From assembly GCA_039090855.1 (NCBI GenBank), contig CM077027.1, positions 105,375,187-105,439,186 on the forward strand: a stretch of 64,000 nt of DNA, given 5' to 3'. The number at the start of each line of letters is the position of its first letter. Positions within the stretch are counted from its first letter, which is position 1. Positions 11,450 through 22,432 of the stretch are shown piece after piece. Under the pieces are notes generated by a model. The model did not search any database, was not told the origin of the DNA, and was given only the letters and a program-made list of their open reading frames with translations. The DNA comes from Macrothele yani (Eukaryota; Arthropoda; Arachnida; Araneae; Macrothelidae). A program made the position numbers and the translations under genes.

Positions 11450-11735
11450 TGTGCAATATGATAAATTCAACTGCCCTTACACTGCACGTGCACTACTAGA
11501 GCCTGCAACATTAATCATTGACTGTTCAACAACAGCCGTGGCAACATCTTCAACGACTTGTGAAGTGATAGGTTTGCGCCCTCCACTGGGTTTAACTCCT
11601 AGATATCTGGTTTCCTTGAATCGATTGATCATTCTCCTGAAAGCTTGTGGAGTCAGTGGTCCTCGTCGTAATTTCTTACGATGGCGAAATTCTCGAAGTG
11701 CAGCCGCAGCATTGCTGTTGTTTTCAAAAAAAAAA
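11450..11735 (-). pseudogene. N-terminal HTH part of a Tc1/mariner-related transposase
   Basis: The complement reads NAAAALREFRHRKKLRRGPL, then PQAFRRMINRFKETRYLGV, KPSGGRKPITSQVVEDVATA and SARAV. This matches the N-terminal DNA-binding region of the arthropod transposase group sharing the motif REFRRxKxLRRGPL...MIxxFExTGxLG. No DDE part follows before the left TIR, so the gene is internally deleted. Family membership is from memory of the motif. Confidence 0.7.
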
Positions 11736-11816
11736 AAAAAAAAAAAAAAAACAGCTTCGCAAAAGATGTGCGTTCCGGCGTGGTGATGGTTATCGAAGGT
11801 GATAAGAATCAGATTC

Positions 11817-12097
11817 AGATCATATGTAGAGGATTTTAGGTAGGGACTGTCTCACCCTATGTCTTAAATAACCTTTAGAAGTAGGAAGCTAAGATATTTC
11901 AGCTAGTGTGCTCGACAGGGAAAGTCACGTTGAAGCGAGGTAGAAAGGGGGAGAGAGACTCCTTTATTTATGACCAAGAGGCCAGTACCCGGGGTCCGAC
12001 GGCTTAATGTTCTCATACGACGCACGGCGAATATTTAGCGGTTCGAGCGTTCGTACCACCTTCTTGAAATCGAACACGAGATTTTTCCGTAGCAGTC
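11817..12097 (-). mobile_element. tRNA-derived SINE, family C (truncated head)
   Basis: Matches the better copy at 48451-48767 over GATCATATGTAGAGGATTTT, AGCGAGGTAGAAAGG, CCAGTACCCGG and TCCGACGGCTTAA. The tRNA-like head (at the right, since the element is on the minus strand) is reduced to a GAAATCGAACACGAGATTTT piece. It sits inside the 11041-12385 element. Confidence 0.7.
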
Positions 12098-12542
12098 GCA
12101 AACGTTGACCACAAAGAACGAAATTCAGCTGTTGTGGCCACTTTAATCCCCAAAACTTGGCTACAACACGTGTGTTTATGTAAATTAAACTGTTTTATTG
12201 ATGACTCCAGTGCCACAAGTGTTGCCTCAAGTGTCATAGTGCTGAGTTTTGGTACATTTTCTTTTTTTACGGAAATGTCTTCCGCATGTCCTTAAATGCT
12301 ACCATACCAAATTTCGTTGCGTTTGGACCGCTAAATATCTCTCCAGATAACGTTAAATAGCGGTACTTGAAATAAGATCACCCGGTATATTGAAGTGCCC
12401 TGAAAAATTCAAAATATCCGTCGAAGTACTGCTGGAATTTTGGCCAGTATTTGTAAAAATTAGGGTAATTTCCGTTTGTTATTAAGTTCCTCTTTGTTTT
12501 TTGTTTTGGAGAATTTGTATACCGTGTCAAAATTTATATATA

Positions 12543-13941
12543 CACTGCTGGTCACCTAAAATGCAACACCAAGAAGGAAACATCCGATTGGCCTGAAATT
12601 CGCAGCATGCGTCGTCCGCGAGAAGACATGCAAACGATTAGCATTGCAGGGCATATGCAAATCATGTGCGCTCGGCACGCCACCGAGAAGCACTATAAGA
12701 AGGGTGCACAGAAGGCGGGATGTAAGTAGTGGAAGTGTGTTGTGCTGCTGGACCTGTGCGTGGGAAGCTTCCTGAAGCTTCGTCGCAGAATACGGCAGTC
12801 ATTGCAGCACGTTCCGGAATTCGACAGAGGACGAATAGTGGCTTATCGCGAAAGCGGTTTATCGTACAGAGACATCGGCGCACCGTGTGGGACGACATCT
12901 AGTCACAGTGAGGCTAGTATGGATTCGGTGGGTGCAGGAGGGACGGACGGACCGCAGTAAGCGATTGCCGCAGACGCGGCCCACCACCGTACGACAGGAC
13001 CGGCATGTTGTGCGGCGGGCACTGCCGGCTCGCACCTCCCCATCACGAACGTTAGTGCAGGAATTAGGGTGTGTTGCGCAACAACCGTGTCACCACGTAC
13101 CGTTCGACGTCGTCTGCAGGAGCGGAGACTTGTCGCACGGCGCCTATTGCTCCGATTACCATTGACGTTACACCACCGGCGAGTGCGGTAGTAATGGGCC
13201 ATTGAACGCCGCACTTGGATTACGGAATGGCACAACATTATCTTCTCCGACGAATCCCGCTTTTGCCTGCAACACCACGATGGTCGGATCCACGTGCGGC
13301 GGCACCGCGGCGAGAGACTGTATGACGCCTGCGTTATGCATCATCATACCGGTCCGTCGCCTGGAGTTATGGTTTGGGGCGCAATTGGATATGACATACG
13401 CACCCCTCTGGTACGCATTGCGGGTACACTCAACAGCCACCGCACCATCTCCGACGTTTTGGAGCCTGTTGTCCTCTCTTGCCTGCAGGACCTGCCAGCG
13501 GCCCTGTTTCAACAGGACAATGCGCACCACGCATCGTGCAACAATTCTTCACGGCCCACCAGGTGTCACTGCTGCAGTGGCCCGCCTGTTCTCCCGATAT
13601 GTCGCCCATCGAACACGTCTGGTCGCTGATCGGCAACCGAGGGGCCCGGCAAGTACCACCCGCGGCTACGCCTTATGAACTGTGGCAACGTGTGGAAGCA
13701 GCCTAAACTGACATACGCCAAGTCCACATCCAAAGTCTCTTTCGTTCGATGCCGCGGCCGGTAGCGGCCGTTATTGCTAGCCATGGGGGCCACACGAATT
13801 ATTGATGTCTGCGTGTTCCGCAAGTCGCACAGGTCTGTAAGCTCAATCGTTTCATCTTTGTATCTGTTGTTATGTGTCCAGTAAATCTGGATTTGCTATC
13901 TCGTGTCCTTCTTGGTGTTGCATTTTGGGTGGCCAGCAGTG
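12543..13941 (+). mobile_element. Full-length Tc1-like element, family A copy 2
   Basis: TIRs CACTGCTGGTCACCTAAAAT (12543) and the inverse of CACTGCTGGCCACCCAAAAT (ends 13941), each followed inward by GCAACACCAAGAAGGA. TA flanks at 12541-12542 and 13942-13943. The 1.4-kb size is normal for Tc1. The transposase on the plus strand (about 12771-13803) has its start ATG changed to AAG. It reads FDRGRIVAYRESGLSYRDIG (HTH), then LVRIAGTLNSHRTISDVLEP, FQQDNAHHASC (second Asp) and CSPDMSPIEHVWSLIGNRGA (Glu), and ends at 13803. A small deletion in the NARPHVARIV segment and several frame changes inactivate it. Confidence 0.9.
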
Positions 13942-14234
13942 TAGTACCTCGTAACACCAGAAAATAGTGGTGAGAATTACACGCTAATTGGCAGGTGTGA
14001 TTGTAAATTGCAGATATGCAAACAATTCCGATCGAGCAAACTCCTTAAAAGCTGAAGCTGTTTTAAAAGCATCAATACAGAAATCTGTGAACAAAAATTT
14101 GGCGTGCCTTTCGAAGTAACATTGCAACAAATTATTGAAATGTGCAACCTAGAGGAAGACCGTAACAGGTAGAACGCAGAGAACCCGACAGTATCGAAAT
14201 TATCATCAACTAACAGACTTCGAAAGAGGATGAA

Positions 14235-14500
14235 TTATTGCATCAAACAGAAATCATCGCTCTTTCCACGTTAATAAGTGAGTTACGGAAAAATTCTCAT
14301 TTTTCCGTGACTCACTCATTATCGTGGGAAGTTAATAAGTGAGTCATGAAAAACGTGGTGCAGTGGTAGCATGTCCGGCGCCTAACTGGAAGGCCCTTTG
14401 TTCGATTCCCGGTGGCGGCCGATGAGAATTTTGACGTGACTGACTTATTAACGTTTAAAGAGCGATGACTTCTGTTTGATGTTCCTAATCCACGTCAATT
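14235..14500. mobile_element. SINE family B fragments, partly inverted
   Basis: A tRNA-like head at about 14358-14425 (GTGCAGTGGTAGCATGTCCG and TTCGATTCCCGGTGGCGGCC) is followed by the family tail (GACTTATTAACG, AGAGCGATGACTTCTGTTTG). Before it, 14240-14330 carries the same tail inverted (CAAACAGAAATCATCGCTCT) and then back again. The stretch is a small palindrome-like pile-up of the same SINE ends. Confidence 0.7.
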
Positions 14501-14543
14501 GTGTGTATCAATTGGGATGAATTATTGGCCTGAAGTAGGACGA

Positions 14544-14765
14544 GCCGCCCCGGTGGCGCAGTGGTCTAAGGCGCTGGCCTCTGATCGTTCGTCCGAAAGG
14601 GGTCCGGGTTCGAATCCCGGTCAGGCATGGATGTTGTGTTTGTCTTACGGCACTAGCTCTCTCCCTTCCCTGGAACCAGTGACCCTAAATTAGGGACGGG
14701 CGACTGCTTATATCCCATTGAGTTGCTCACTGTGGTCGTTAAACCTCCAAAAAAAAAAAAAAAAA
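14544..14765 (+). mobile_element. SINE family A with 12-bp target duplication
   Basis: Complete head, body and poly-A tail. The duplication GAAGTAGGACGA is perfect at 14532-14543 and 14766-14777, so both boundaries are exact. The tRNA-like head extends from GCCGCCCCGGTGGCGCAG to CCCGGTCAGGCA. It has few changes from the other family A copies, which suggests a young insertion. Confidence 0.95.
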
Positions 14766-15001
14766 GAAGTAGGACGACGGGTCTGTTTGGAGTATTGCGT
14801 CACACGTTGGCCCTCATTGTGCCACACCCATCGTTACTGAATACAGTGAATGGGAAAATGTATGCTCATCCGCCGAATTGGAAGCAATCAGCGTAGACGC
14901 ACCACATAACGAGTAAAACCTGTCTGCAACAGGACCTTGCAAAACTGACAGCCTTTTATTTTTCGGGAGGGATTTCACTAGTGCTGTTTTATTATGCACG
15001 T

Positions 15002-15227
15002 TTTTTTGTTTGTTTTTGGATTGGAGGTTTAACGACCACCATGAGCAACTCAATGGGCTATAAGCAGTCGCCCGTCCCTAATGTAGGACCACTGGTTCCA
15101 GGGAAGGGAGAGAGCCAGTGCCGTAAGACAAACACAACATCCATGCCACACCGAGATTCGAACCCGAACCCCTTTCGGAAGAATGATCAGATGCCGTCGC
15201 TTAGACCACTGCGTCACCGGGGGCGGC
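15002..15227 (-). mobile_element. SINE family A
   Basis: Poly-T (complement of the tail) at 15002, body with CAACTCAATGGGCTATAAGC, and tRNA-like head ending GGGGGCGGC at 15227. A short CACGT repeat on both sides (near 14997 and 15230) is the probable target duplication. The B box is slightly altered (GATTCGAACCCGAACC on this strand). Confidence 0.9.
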
Positions 15228-15239
15228 ACACGTGATTTT

Positions 15240-16235
15240 TACTTTCTGATACACCGTCCTTATAGGGAAGTATTATGATCGTTCAAAAATTGTACTTCAG
15301 GTTTTTGACGTTATTTTATTAAAAATGTAAAAACTAGTTTAATATCCAAGAACCACAGGTTGCAAATACCAAGTAAAACGTAAACGTCATAGGAATGCTG
15401 ACAACACAACACTCCACGGAAACGCCGAACGGAAAACAAACCAATGCAGAACGAACGAGTGTCGGATAGTTAATGAAACAGTAGGGAAAACCTAGGGGAT
15501 GGGGCTTGGAAAATTCCGTTCAATGTTCAGCGCTCAGAGAACTTTCTGCGCCCAGCAGATAATTAGCTCTTCATCCTAACGACATGCTTCGAAACGTAAT
15601 AGAGGTTAGGCATATCAGCATATTGTCTTCTATGCCTCAATTCACTGTTTTGGAAAATTCCCTTCATAGATATCAGATGTTCACACCTCATGGTGTATGT
15701 TACTCTCTACCCTGGTTAACTGTATGGAATACTGTATGAGACTAACTAAAGTCATTAAAAAGGAAAATACTGAACTGCATCCCCAGTGTATAAATTTACG
15801 CCCCTGGAAAGACCATTCTGGTAGGGCAACCGCTTTCCCTGCCCTTCCGGTAGCTACGGCCCTGGTAGGTAGTTTATTAGGGGCATGGGGAAACGATTCA
15901 ATTTTATTTCAAAATTGCGCCTCTAGGGGAACTTTGGCGCTGCAGACAAAAGAAAAGAACAAACACGTGCGTTACATTACTGGTTTCTGACTGCACAAAC
16001 GTTTCAGGGTGAAATTTGCACAATATACTAGTCACCACACGAGATACCATGTGATGCACAGCAAAAGTATCACGGCTGAAATCCAAGAACGTGCAGATAG
16101 TTCACAAGGAAAGTTTCGTATGCAAATATCGACATGCAAATTTGGCATGCTGTGTTCGGCAGGATAAAGGTGGCAATGATCATGTTGCAGATAGTCATTG
16201 TGACTCATGCATGAAGGAGCGCGCTCTAGTGACAA
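15240..16235. other. Unassigned AT-rich stretch
   Basis: No reading frame here has a recognisable domain, and I found no TIRs, tRNA-like boxes or tandem repeats. Short frames on both strands (for example 15697-15990) look random. Confidence 0.5.
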
Positions 16236-16299
16236 AATTTTAGTTTCAAAATCAGAGTAATGTCAATAGCGCAGTACCCCAATACGGACGAATCAAAGG

Positions 16300-16610
16300 A
16301 TTACAGAGAGGACCCCCTTATTATCACAGCGTGAAGGAGGATGATACGGAAGTTTAAAGACACTGGAGAATTGGGTATAGCGTCAGGAAGATGAGGTCCC
16401 TTCAGTTTCCGGAAATGTCGTGGATGAATTTCCCGTTGCCAGTGCCGAAAGGGCAAGCCGGATAACACTTCCATGAAGCAGCGCCAGAGAAATTATTCAG
16501 TCGAACATTCGGAAATGAACGTATAATTTCTCGACGGTTTCCCCAGTCCTGACCAGCCCACTCACCGGACTTTACGCCTTGTACTTCCTTCAACTAGAGG
16601 AGCCGGACTG
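16300..16610 (+). pseudogene. Internally deleted Tc1/mariner-related transposase relic
   Basis: The plus strand near 16335 reads RMIRKFKDTGELGIASGR, the end of an N-terminal HTH region. By 16490-16590 it reads RTFGNERIISRRFPQSWPAH and SPDFTPCTSF, the region of the third catalytic Asp. The ~200 codons that should separate them are reduced to about 40, so the catalytic core is lost. It belongs to the same broad group as the 6251 and 11041 elements. Confidence 0.65.
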
Positions 16611-16819
16611 TAGAATTTCTCTCTGCACCCAGCGGATCTTACCAGCACCCTGTATATTTTCCGTATATTTTACTCTGTATATTTTCCGTTTCTTCTAATA
16701 CACAAACGTACGGGCAGGTGGCGTAAATCTGTATTTATGTTTGGATTCATCCGGTGCCTAAAAGAGATAAAACGAAATATAAAAAAATGTCAATTTAGAC
16801 AACTACTTCAAACAGAAGT

Positions 16820-16965
16820 CATCGCTCTTTCCACGTTTATAAGTGAGTCACGGAAAAATTCTCATCGGCCGCCAACGGGAATCGAACCCAGGTCTTCCAG
16901 TTTCCCGCCGGACATGCTTCCACTGCACCACAGCGGCCTCGAATTCCTCCAAACTCTCATACGAC
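16820..16965 (-). mobile_element. SINE family B, inverted copy
   Basis: Reads in complement as leader GTCGTATGAGAGTTTGGAGG, head GCCGCTGTGGTGCAGTGGAA and B-box region GGGTTCGATTCCCG, then tail GACTCACTTATAAACGTGG. It faces the two direct copies that begin at about 16980 and 17281. Confidence 0.8.
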
Positions 16966-17590
16966 GACACTTGTCTGTATTAATTATTCATTCGCCGCCT
17001 AGTTATTTCTTCAGTTGCTGCTTACGATCTTTGGTGAATCCCCAGTATTGTGTGGGGCTCCAAGAAGCAACATGCCAAGTGGCTTGGCAGTTAGTCGTAT
17101 GTGAGTCTGGAGGAATTCCAGGCCGCCGTGGTGCAGTGGAATGATGTCCGGTACGTAACTGGAAGACCCCGGGTTCGATTCCCGGTGGTGACCGATGGTA
17201 ATCTTTCCGTGACTCACTTATAAAAACGTGGAAAGAGCGATGACTTCTGTTTGATGTTTCTGGTTCACGTCACTTGCTTGTATTAATTATTCATTCACTT
17301 CCTAGTTGTTTGTTCAGTTGCTGCTTACCATCTTTGGGGAATCCCCAGTATTGTGTGGGGCTCCAAGAAGCAACTTGCCAATATGGCTTGGAAGTTAGTC
17401 GTATGTGAGTCTGGAGGAATTCGAGGCCACTGTGGTGCAGTGGAAGCATGTCCGGTGCGCAACTGGAAGACCCTGGGTTTGATTCCCGGTGGTGGCCGAT
17501 GAAAGGTTTTCCGTGACTCACTTATAAAAACGTGGAAAGAGCGATGGCTTCTGTTTGATGTTTCTGGTCCACGTCACTTGTCTGTATTAA
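16966..17590 (+). repeat. ~300-bp tandem dimer of SINE family B
   Basis: A ~300-bp unit occurs twice in tandem. Landmarks AGTTGCTGCTTACSATCTTT, CCCAGTATTGTGTGGGGCTC and GTCGTATGTGAGTCTGGAGG are at 17015-17120 and 17315-17420. Each is followed by a tRNA-like head (17121-17195 and about 17424-17500). The minus-strand frames across these heads (reading HHRESNPGSS) are translated SINE sequence, not genes. The second unit is part of the 6.2-kb tandem repeat. Confidence 0.8.
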
Positions 17591-17690
17591 TTAGACAACT
17601 ACTGATTATGCAATATTTAATGTGTTTGGATTACTAATCTAATAATTTTTATGATAAAATAAGAATACCATGCATTGACTTTTTCTACTT

Positions 17691-17910
17691 TTTTTTTTTT
17701 TTTGATCGGAGGTTAATGACTACCGTGTGCAACTCAATGGGCTTTTAAGCAGTCGCCGTTCCTAATTTAGGCTCACTGATTCCAAGGAAGGGAGAGAGCC
17801 AGTGCCGTAAGACAAACACAACATCCATGACTTACGCGATTCGAACCCGTTCCCCTTTTCGGACGAATGATCAGAGGTTATCGCTTAGACCACTGCGCCA
17901 CCGAGGCGGC
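17691..17910 (-). mobile_element. SINE family A inside tandem unit, copy 1
   Basis: Poly-T, body (CAACTCAATGGGCTTTTAAG) and head ending CCGAGGCGGC. The flanks CTTTTTCTACTTTTT and CTTTTCCACTTTTTAC look like an imperfect target duplication. The head has decayed relative to younger copies (GATTCGAACCCGTTCC). Confidence 0.88.
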
Positions 17911-18868
17911 TTTTCCACTTTTTACTTCAATGTATAGAAAATTGCCAGTCTAATTCGTACCAGCCTAAATTACCAGTCTATCTCTAATTTGTTTTTTCGG
18001 AATTCTATTTCCTTCGTAGAATAACTGAACTTCCACCAACAACGATACTTCTAAGAACAGTGCGAACTACTTGCTGTTCAGATTTAGCTTTAATTACTTA
18101 ATTTTGATGCTATTCATCTTTCCCGATAGCAGTAAAGTAAATCTCAAGTGAAAAAAAATCGATGTAACGAAAATGAGTAATGGAAGTAATCAAAACAATT
18201 CCCGAACTATGATTTTTTGAATGCTGTCTAATGAAATGACGCAACAATAGTTAATTTTGTTGTTATTCAACAATATACTTTGCTAAACTACGGCCGAACA
18301 TAGTTTCCTCACGTTTTGTATAAACGTAAAATATCTCATTGCAATTTTTGCAAATTACGAGAACCCGATGGTAAATGTGATAAAAGCCATTACAAAAATG
18401 TATTTTCGATGCTATGAAAACGGTCAATCGTAGCAACATTTGACTTCTTCTGGACCCCCTCTCCAAAGAGTTTGCCTGCTATTTTCAATAACTGTAAAAT
18501 GATGTACAACCCAAAGGGTGTAATCTGTCGATATCTTTAATTCCCAATCCCCTTCACTAACACAGTTACGATTCAGCTTTTTTCTATCTTGAGTTCAGAT
18601 TTTAACTTGTGAAGATGGACTTCGGTAGCTACATTGCATTTCATCGGTGACATAGTCGTTTCGTACGTTCGCCTAAAGCTGAATAATATTTTATAATAGT
18701 AATAGATATTGTTTTTGAAAAACTAAACAGTCGAAATAATTACGATTGTCGCGCCAAGGCGGCAAAGTAAGTACTTTTTTAGTAAGTACTTACTTTTAGT
18801 ACCGCTCAATGTCAGGAATTAGTAAACCTTATTGTTTATCGTTATGATTTATTTCGCTTAGTATGTAC

Positions 18869-19028
18869 CATAGTTGGAAACGGGTTAAAACTGTCGGACC
18901 CGGACCCGAGCCGAACCTGGACGTCCCATAACTGGACCCAATCCGACCCGATCCGGACCCGTAACTGACCACGACAAATCTGCTTTGAACTATAAATTCG
19001 AAACTCCATTTATATATATATATATATA
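18869..19028. mobile_element. Duplicated left end of the hAT element (copy 1)
   Basis: Starts CATAGTTGGAAACGGG directly after GTATGTAC (18861-18868) and continues with CGGACCCGGACCCGAGCC-type subterminal repeats. It is the same end as at 31311, without a matching right end of its own before the next unit. A third copy is at 25093. Confidence 0.75.
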
Positions 19029-22000
19029 TTCTATTAGGAGACTGAAGCAAAAAAATTTTTGACTCATACCAAGTACAACTTAGAAAAGGTTATGTATTGA
19101 CCGGTGTGAGTAAAAAGAGAAAAAATAAAACAACTGAATGTAGAAGGTGTCGAGAATACTGAGCCTTGGCTTTATCAAGGACCAGCAAAAACTCTGCATT
19201 TTCTCACTTCCACAAAGACCTATTTGGAAATGGGTTTCTGCAAAGTCATAGATGCAAGTAATAAGCCCACCAAAAAATTTTTAAAAAATATATACATATG
19301 TCATGACCTCCGCAGAGTTGCATGACCAAGCTTTATTTAATAATTTAGCTTGCATCCATAACTTTCCTGGCCCGACCCATGCTCTTCATCTGTTACTATT
19401 AAACAGAAAGAAGAAGATTATAGAAAACGCAAGTTGTAAGAGTGACTTAATAAATCAGAAATAATGTTCAGCAATAACAAATTACCAAGTTCGCCTGAGA
19501 GAGAATTTAAAGCTGAATAACAATACAAAGGTATTACAAATTCTTAACATTGCAATAAAAAAGGAAATATTACTTTTTTTAAAGCACAGATTCTTGAAAG
19601 AAAACTGGATTATAAAACCCCCTACTCCACAACTTCTGACAACACAAAAACGAGAATAAAATAAAGACAATAATTAATTAAAGAAACGCTTTGTAAAGGT
19701 TATATGACATAAACAATTAGTTGCAATATGTACAAAGTATTTCAGAAGTGCTTTAAGTGCATAATTAAGTAGTTATTAAGAACTTAACTACATTAAAAAC
19801 ACAGCGCAAATTACAAGAACACTGTAACGGCTGGCTGCTTGGCCTTAGTTCCCTAAAAAACGCGCAAAGTTACCAAGAAAAGAAAGAGTTAAAATCCGCA
19901 AAAAAGTTAATAGACTTGCCAGTGCCTAAATGCTGAAAGCAAAAAAAGAAAAAAATTACAAGAAGTTCAAACATTGAACTTGGAAAACCTAAAACCCAAA
20001 GACAATGAAGAGAGCTTACCTCTTATGCAACTAAACTTCCTCCTTTCTTGAGGAAACATGGCCGACCTTTTAACCCAAAATTCCAAACACCCCTGCCACT
20101 CCCTAGTCGCTGGGAGGCAGTATGGGTGGTGCTAAAGCCCTCCACACACTGAAAAAATCCTACTCGCGGAGATTTTAACTAGAGAAAAAAATATAATTAA
20201 GATTGTGGACCTGTATGATCAGAAAGAGCAGAATTAACTCTCCAGAATAGATGAGAAATATTATGAAATACACAAGTAGTGTATTTAATAATCTTTGCAT
20301 GTATTTAATCACCTTAGTGAGCTTCTATAGACTATTCAGAATCCTATTAATTTTAATGTTAGTTTTACTATTTTTAGTATAGTTATTCTAGTGAGTGAAT
20401 AACTAGTTTTCTTTTATATTTATTTTTACTTTCTTTTATAAACAGATTTTTAAGCTTTTTTTTTTTTTGTGTGATTTTGTCTATATTATTTATTTTTTTA
20501 TTTTTAATAGGACCTTCTTATCCATAGCACTAAGGTTCCTTTTTGTAGTTAATAGACATCCTCTAGCCAACTTCCAAAAAGGCTTTCATTGGTCAGAATC
20601 ATATTATTAACTGTGTAGAAAATTAAAGCAGATCTGCCAACCTTACTCTATTATTCAGAATAATTTTTCTTAAAGTTCTTTTGATAAAGGAAGTAGGAAT
20701 TTTGTTCTCTAGAAAGCTGTCTAATAGTATATTAATGTGGTAATTGAAGTCCAAATTGCTGCTGCAAATTCTTGAAATTCTTGAAATTCTAAGCACCTGA
20801 GAAATTAGTACATTCTCAATTACTTTGGTTGATATGTTATTATTCCAGTGTAGATATTTAATTACTTTGAAAGGAAAATTAACTCTTTTATCAAAGAGGC
20901 TAATAGATGGGTTACCTCTGTTAAGTTTAATGCTTAAGTCTAGGAACTCTAGTTCCTGATTACTGTTGTGATGCCTATTAACTACAATAAGGAACCTTAG
21001 TGCTATGGATAAGAAGGTCCTATTAAAAATAAAAAAATTAAATAATATAGACAAAATCACAAAAAAAAGCTTAAAAATCTGTTTATAAAATAAAATAAAA
21101 ATAAATATAAAAGAAAACTAGTTATTCACTCACTAGAATAGCTATACTAAAAATAGTAAAACTAACATTAAAAGTAATAGGATTCTGAATAGTCTACAGA
21201 AGCTCACTAAGGTGATTAAATGCATGCAAAGATTATTAAATACACTACTTGTGTATTTCATAATATTTCTCATGTATTCTGGACAGTTAATTCTGCTCTT
21301 TCTGATCATACAGGTCCACAATCTTAATTATATTTTTTTCTCTAGTTAAAATCTCCGCGAGTAGGATTTTTTCAGTGTGTGGAGGCTTTCAGCCCCACCC
21401 ACACTGCCCCACTAGCGACTAGGGAGTGGCAGGGATATTTGGAATTTTGGGTTAAAAGGTCGGCCATGTTTCCTCAAGAAAGGAGGAAGTTTAGTTGCAT
21501 AAGAGGTAAGCTCTCTTCATTGTCTTTGGGTTTTAGGTTTTCCAAGTTCAATGTTTGAACTTCTTGTACCTTTTTTCTTTTTTTGCTTTCAGCATTTAGG
21601 CACTGGCAAGTCTATTAACTTTCTTGCGGATTTTAACTCTTTCTTTTCTTGGTAACTTTGCGCGTTTTTTAGGGAACTAAGGCCAAGCAGCCGGCCGTTT
21701 CAGTGTTCTTGTAATTTGCGCTGTGTTTTCAATGTAGTTAAGTTCTTAATAACAACTTAATTATGCACTTAAAGCACCTGAAATACTTTGTACATATTGC
21801 AACTAATTGTTTATGTCATATAACCTTTACAAAGCGTTTCTTTAATTAATTATTGTCTTTATTTTATTCTGGTTCTTTAAAAAAATTAATATTTCCTTTT
21901 TATTGCAATGTTAAGAATTTGTAATACTTTTGTATTGCTATTCAGGTGTAAATTCTCTCTCAGGCGAACTTGGTAATTTGTTATTGCTGAACATTATTTC

Positions 22001-22432
22001 TGATTTATTAAGTCATTCTTACAGCTTGAGTTTTCTATAATCATCTTCTTTCTGTTTAATAGTAACAGATGAAGAGCATGGCTCGGGCCAGGAAAGTTAT
22101 GGATGCAAGCTAAATTGTTAACTAAAGCTTGGTCATGCAACTCTGCGGAGGTCATGACATATGTATATATTTTTTAAAAATTTTTTGGTGGGCTTATAAC
22201 TTGGATCTATGACTTTGTAGAAAGCCATTTCTAAATAGGTCTTTGTGGAAGTGAGAAAATGCAGAGTTTTTGCTGGTCCTTGATAAAGCCAAGGCTCAGT
22301 ATTCTCGACACTTTCTACATTCAGTTGTTTTATTTTTTTCTCTTTTTACTCATACCGGTCAATACATAACCTTTTTTATGTTGTACTTGGTATGAGTCCA
22401 AATTTTTTTTTTGCTTCAGTCTCTTAATAGAA
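19029..22432 (-). mobile_element. 3.4-kb foldback element with ~1.5-kb arms, copy 1
   Basis: The left arm 19029-20553 begins TTCTATTAGGAGACTGAAGC. The right arm 20970-22432 ends with its complement (GCTTCAGTCTCTTAATAGAA). Arm landmarks match throughout, for example CAAGGACCAGCAAAAACTCT near 19177 against AGAGTTTTTGCTGGTCCTTG near 22264. The right arm lacks ~70 bp present in the left. The ~415-bp loop codes on the minus strand for an RT-like fragment. An (AT)n run lies left of it. To the right an ~115-bp tail (CTGCTGCGTTGCGCGTTTTG) leads to another (AT)n run; the tail follows every copy, so it probably belongs to the element. Confidence 0.85.
20623..21060 (-). pseudogene. C-terminal RT fragment, Penelope-like, copy 1
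   Basis: An open frame of 145 codons with the order LEFLDLSIKLNRGNPSISLF, DKRVNFPFKVIKYLHW, VLISQVLRISRIC and KIPTSFIKRTLRKI. This resembles the region after the palm domain in Penelope-like and related reverse transcriptases, where an xxFLDLxI strand is followed by a DKRxxFxFxV segment and an ISQxxRxxRxCS motif. The YxDD catalytic box is absent, so it cannot act as a polymerase. The N-terminal part lies in the inverted arm. A 9-bp duplication gives RISRIS. Assignment rests on motif memory. Confidence 0.55.

Larger units (their letters stand above)
11041..12385 (-). mobile_element. Long-TIR TA element carrying an HTH-coding remnant
   Basis: About 145 bp at 11041-11185 recur inverted at 12243-12385. 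Shared pieces are GACATGCGGAAG, TTTCCGTAA, GTACCAAAACTCA and TATTTAACG. The element is ~1.35 kb with an internal SINE (11817-12097). A run of 24 A at about 11727-11750 interrupts the coding remnant. Target TA at the right end is 12386-12387; the left end is less clear. It resembles the 6251-9542 element in design but is not the same sequence. Confidence 0.72.
13944..14900 (+). pseudogene. Tc1 N-terminal relics interleaved with SINE pieces
   Basis: At 14188-14245 a frame reads RQYRNYHQLTDFERG, a stop, then IIAS. This is the N-terminal signature of Tc1-like transposases (usual form DFxRGRIIxxR). At about 14510-14830 (with the SINE at 14544-14765 removed) GLK, a stop and SIASHV-type sequence suggest a second piece of the same region. 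Between them, 14235-14500 is filled by SINE family B debris. Too decayed to place in a family; the assignment is tentative. Confidence 0.4.

Noticed and set aside
17291..17521. 76-codon minus-strand frame repeated at 23518 and 29733
   Set aside because: It is the translated tRNA-like SINE B sequence (HHRESNPGSS). It is conserved only because the whole 6.2-kb unit is duplicated.
18263..18466. 67-codon minus-strand frame, also at 24487 and 30705
   Set aside because: Conserved through the tandem duplication only; no recognisable motif and no evidence of selection.
18890..18965. CGGACCCGGACCCG repeats as coding or promoter elements
   Set aside because: Position just inside a TIR at both ends of the element fits hAT subterminal motifs better.
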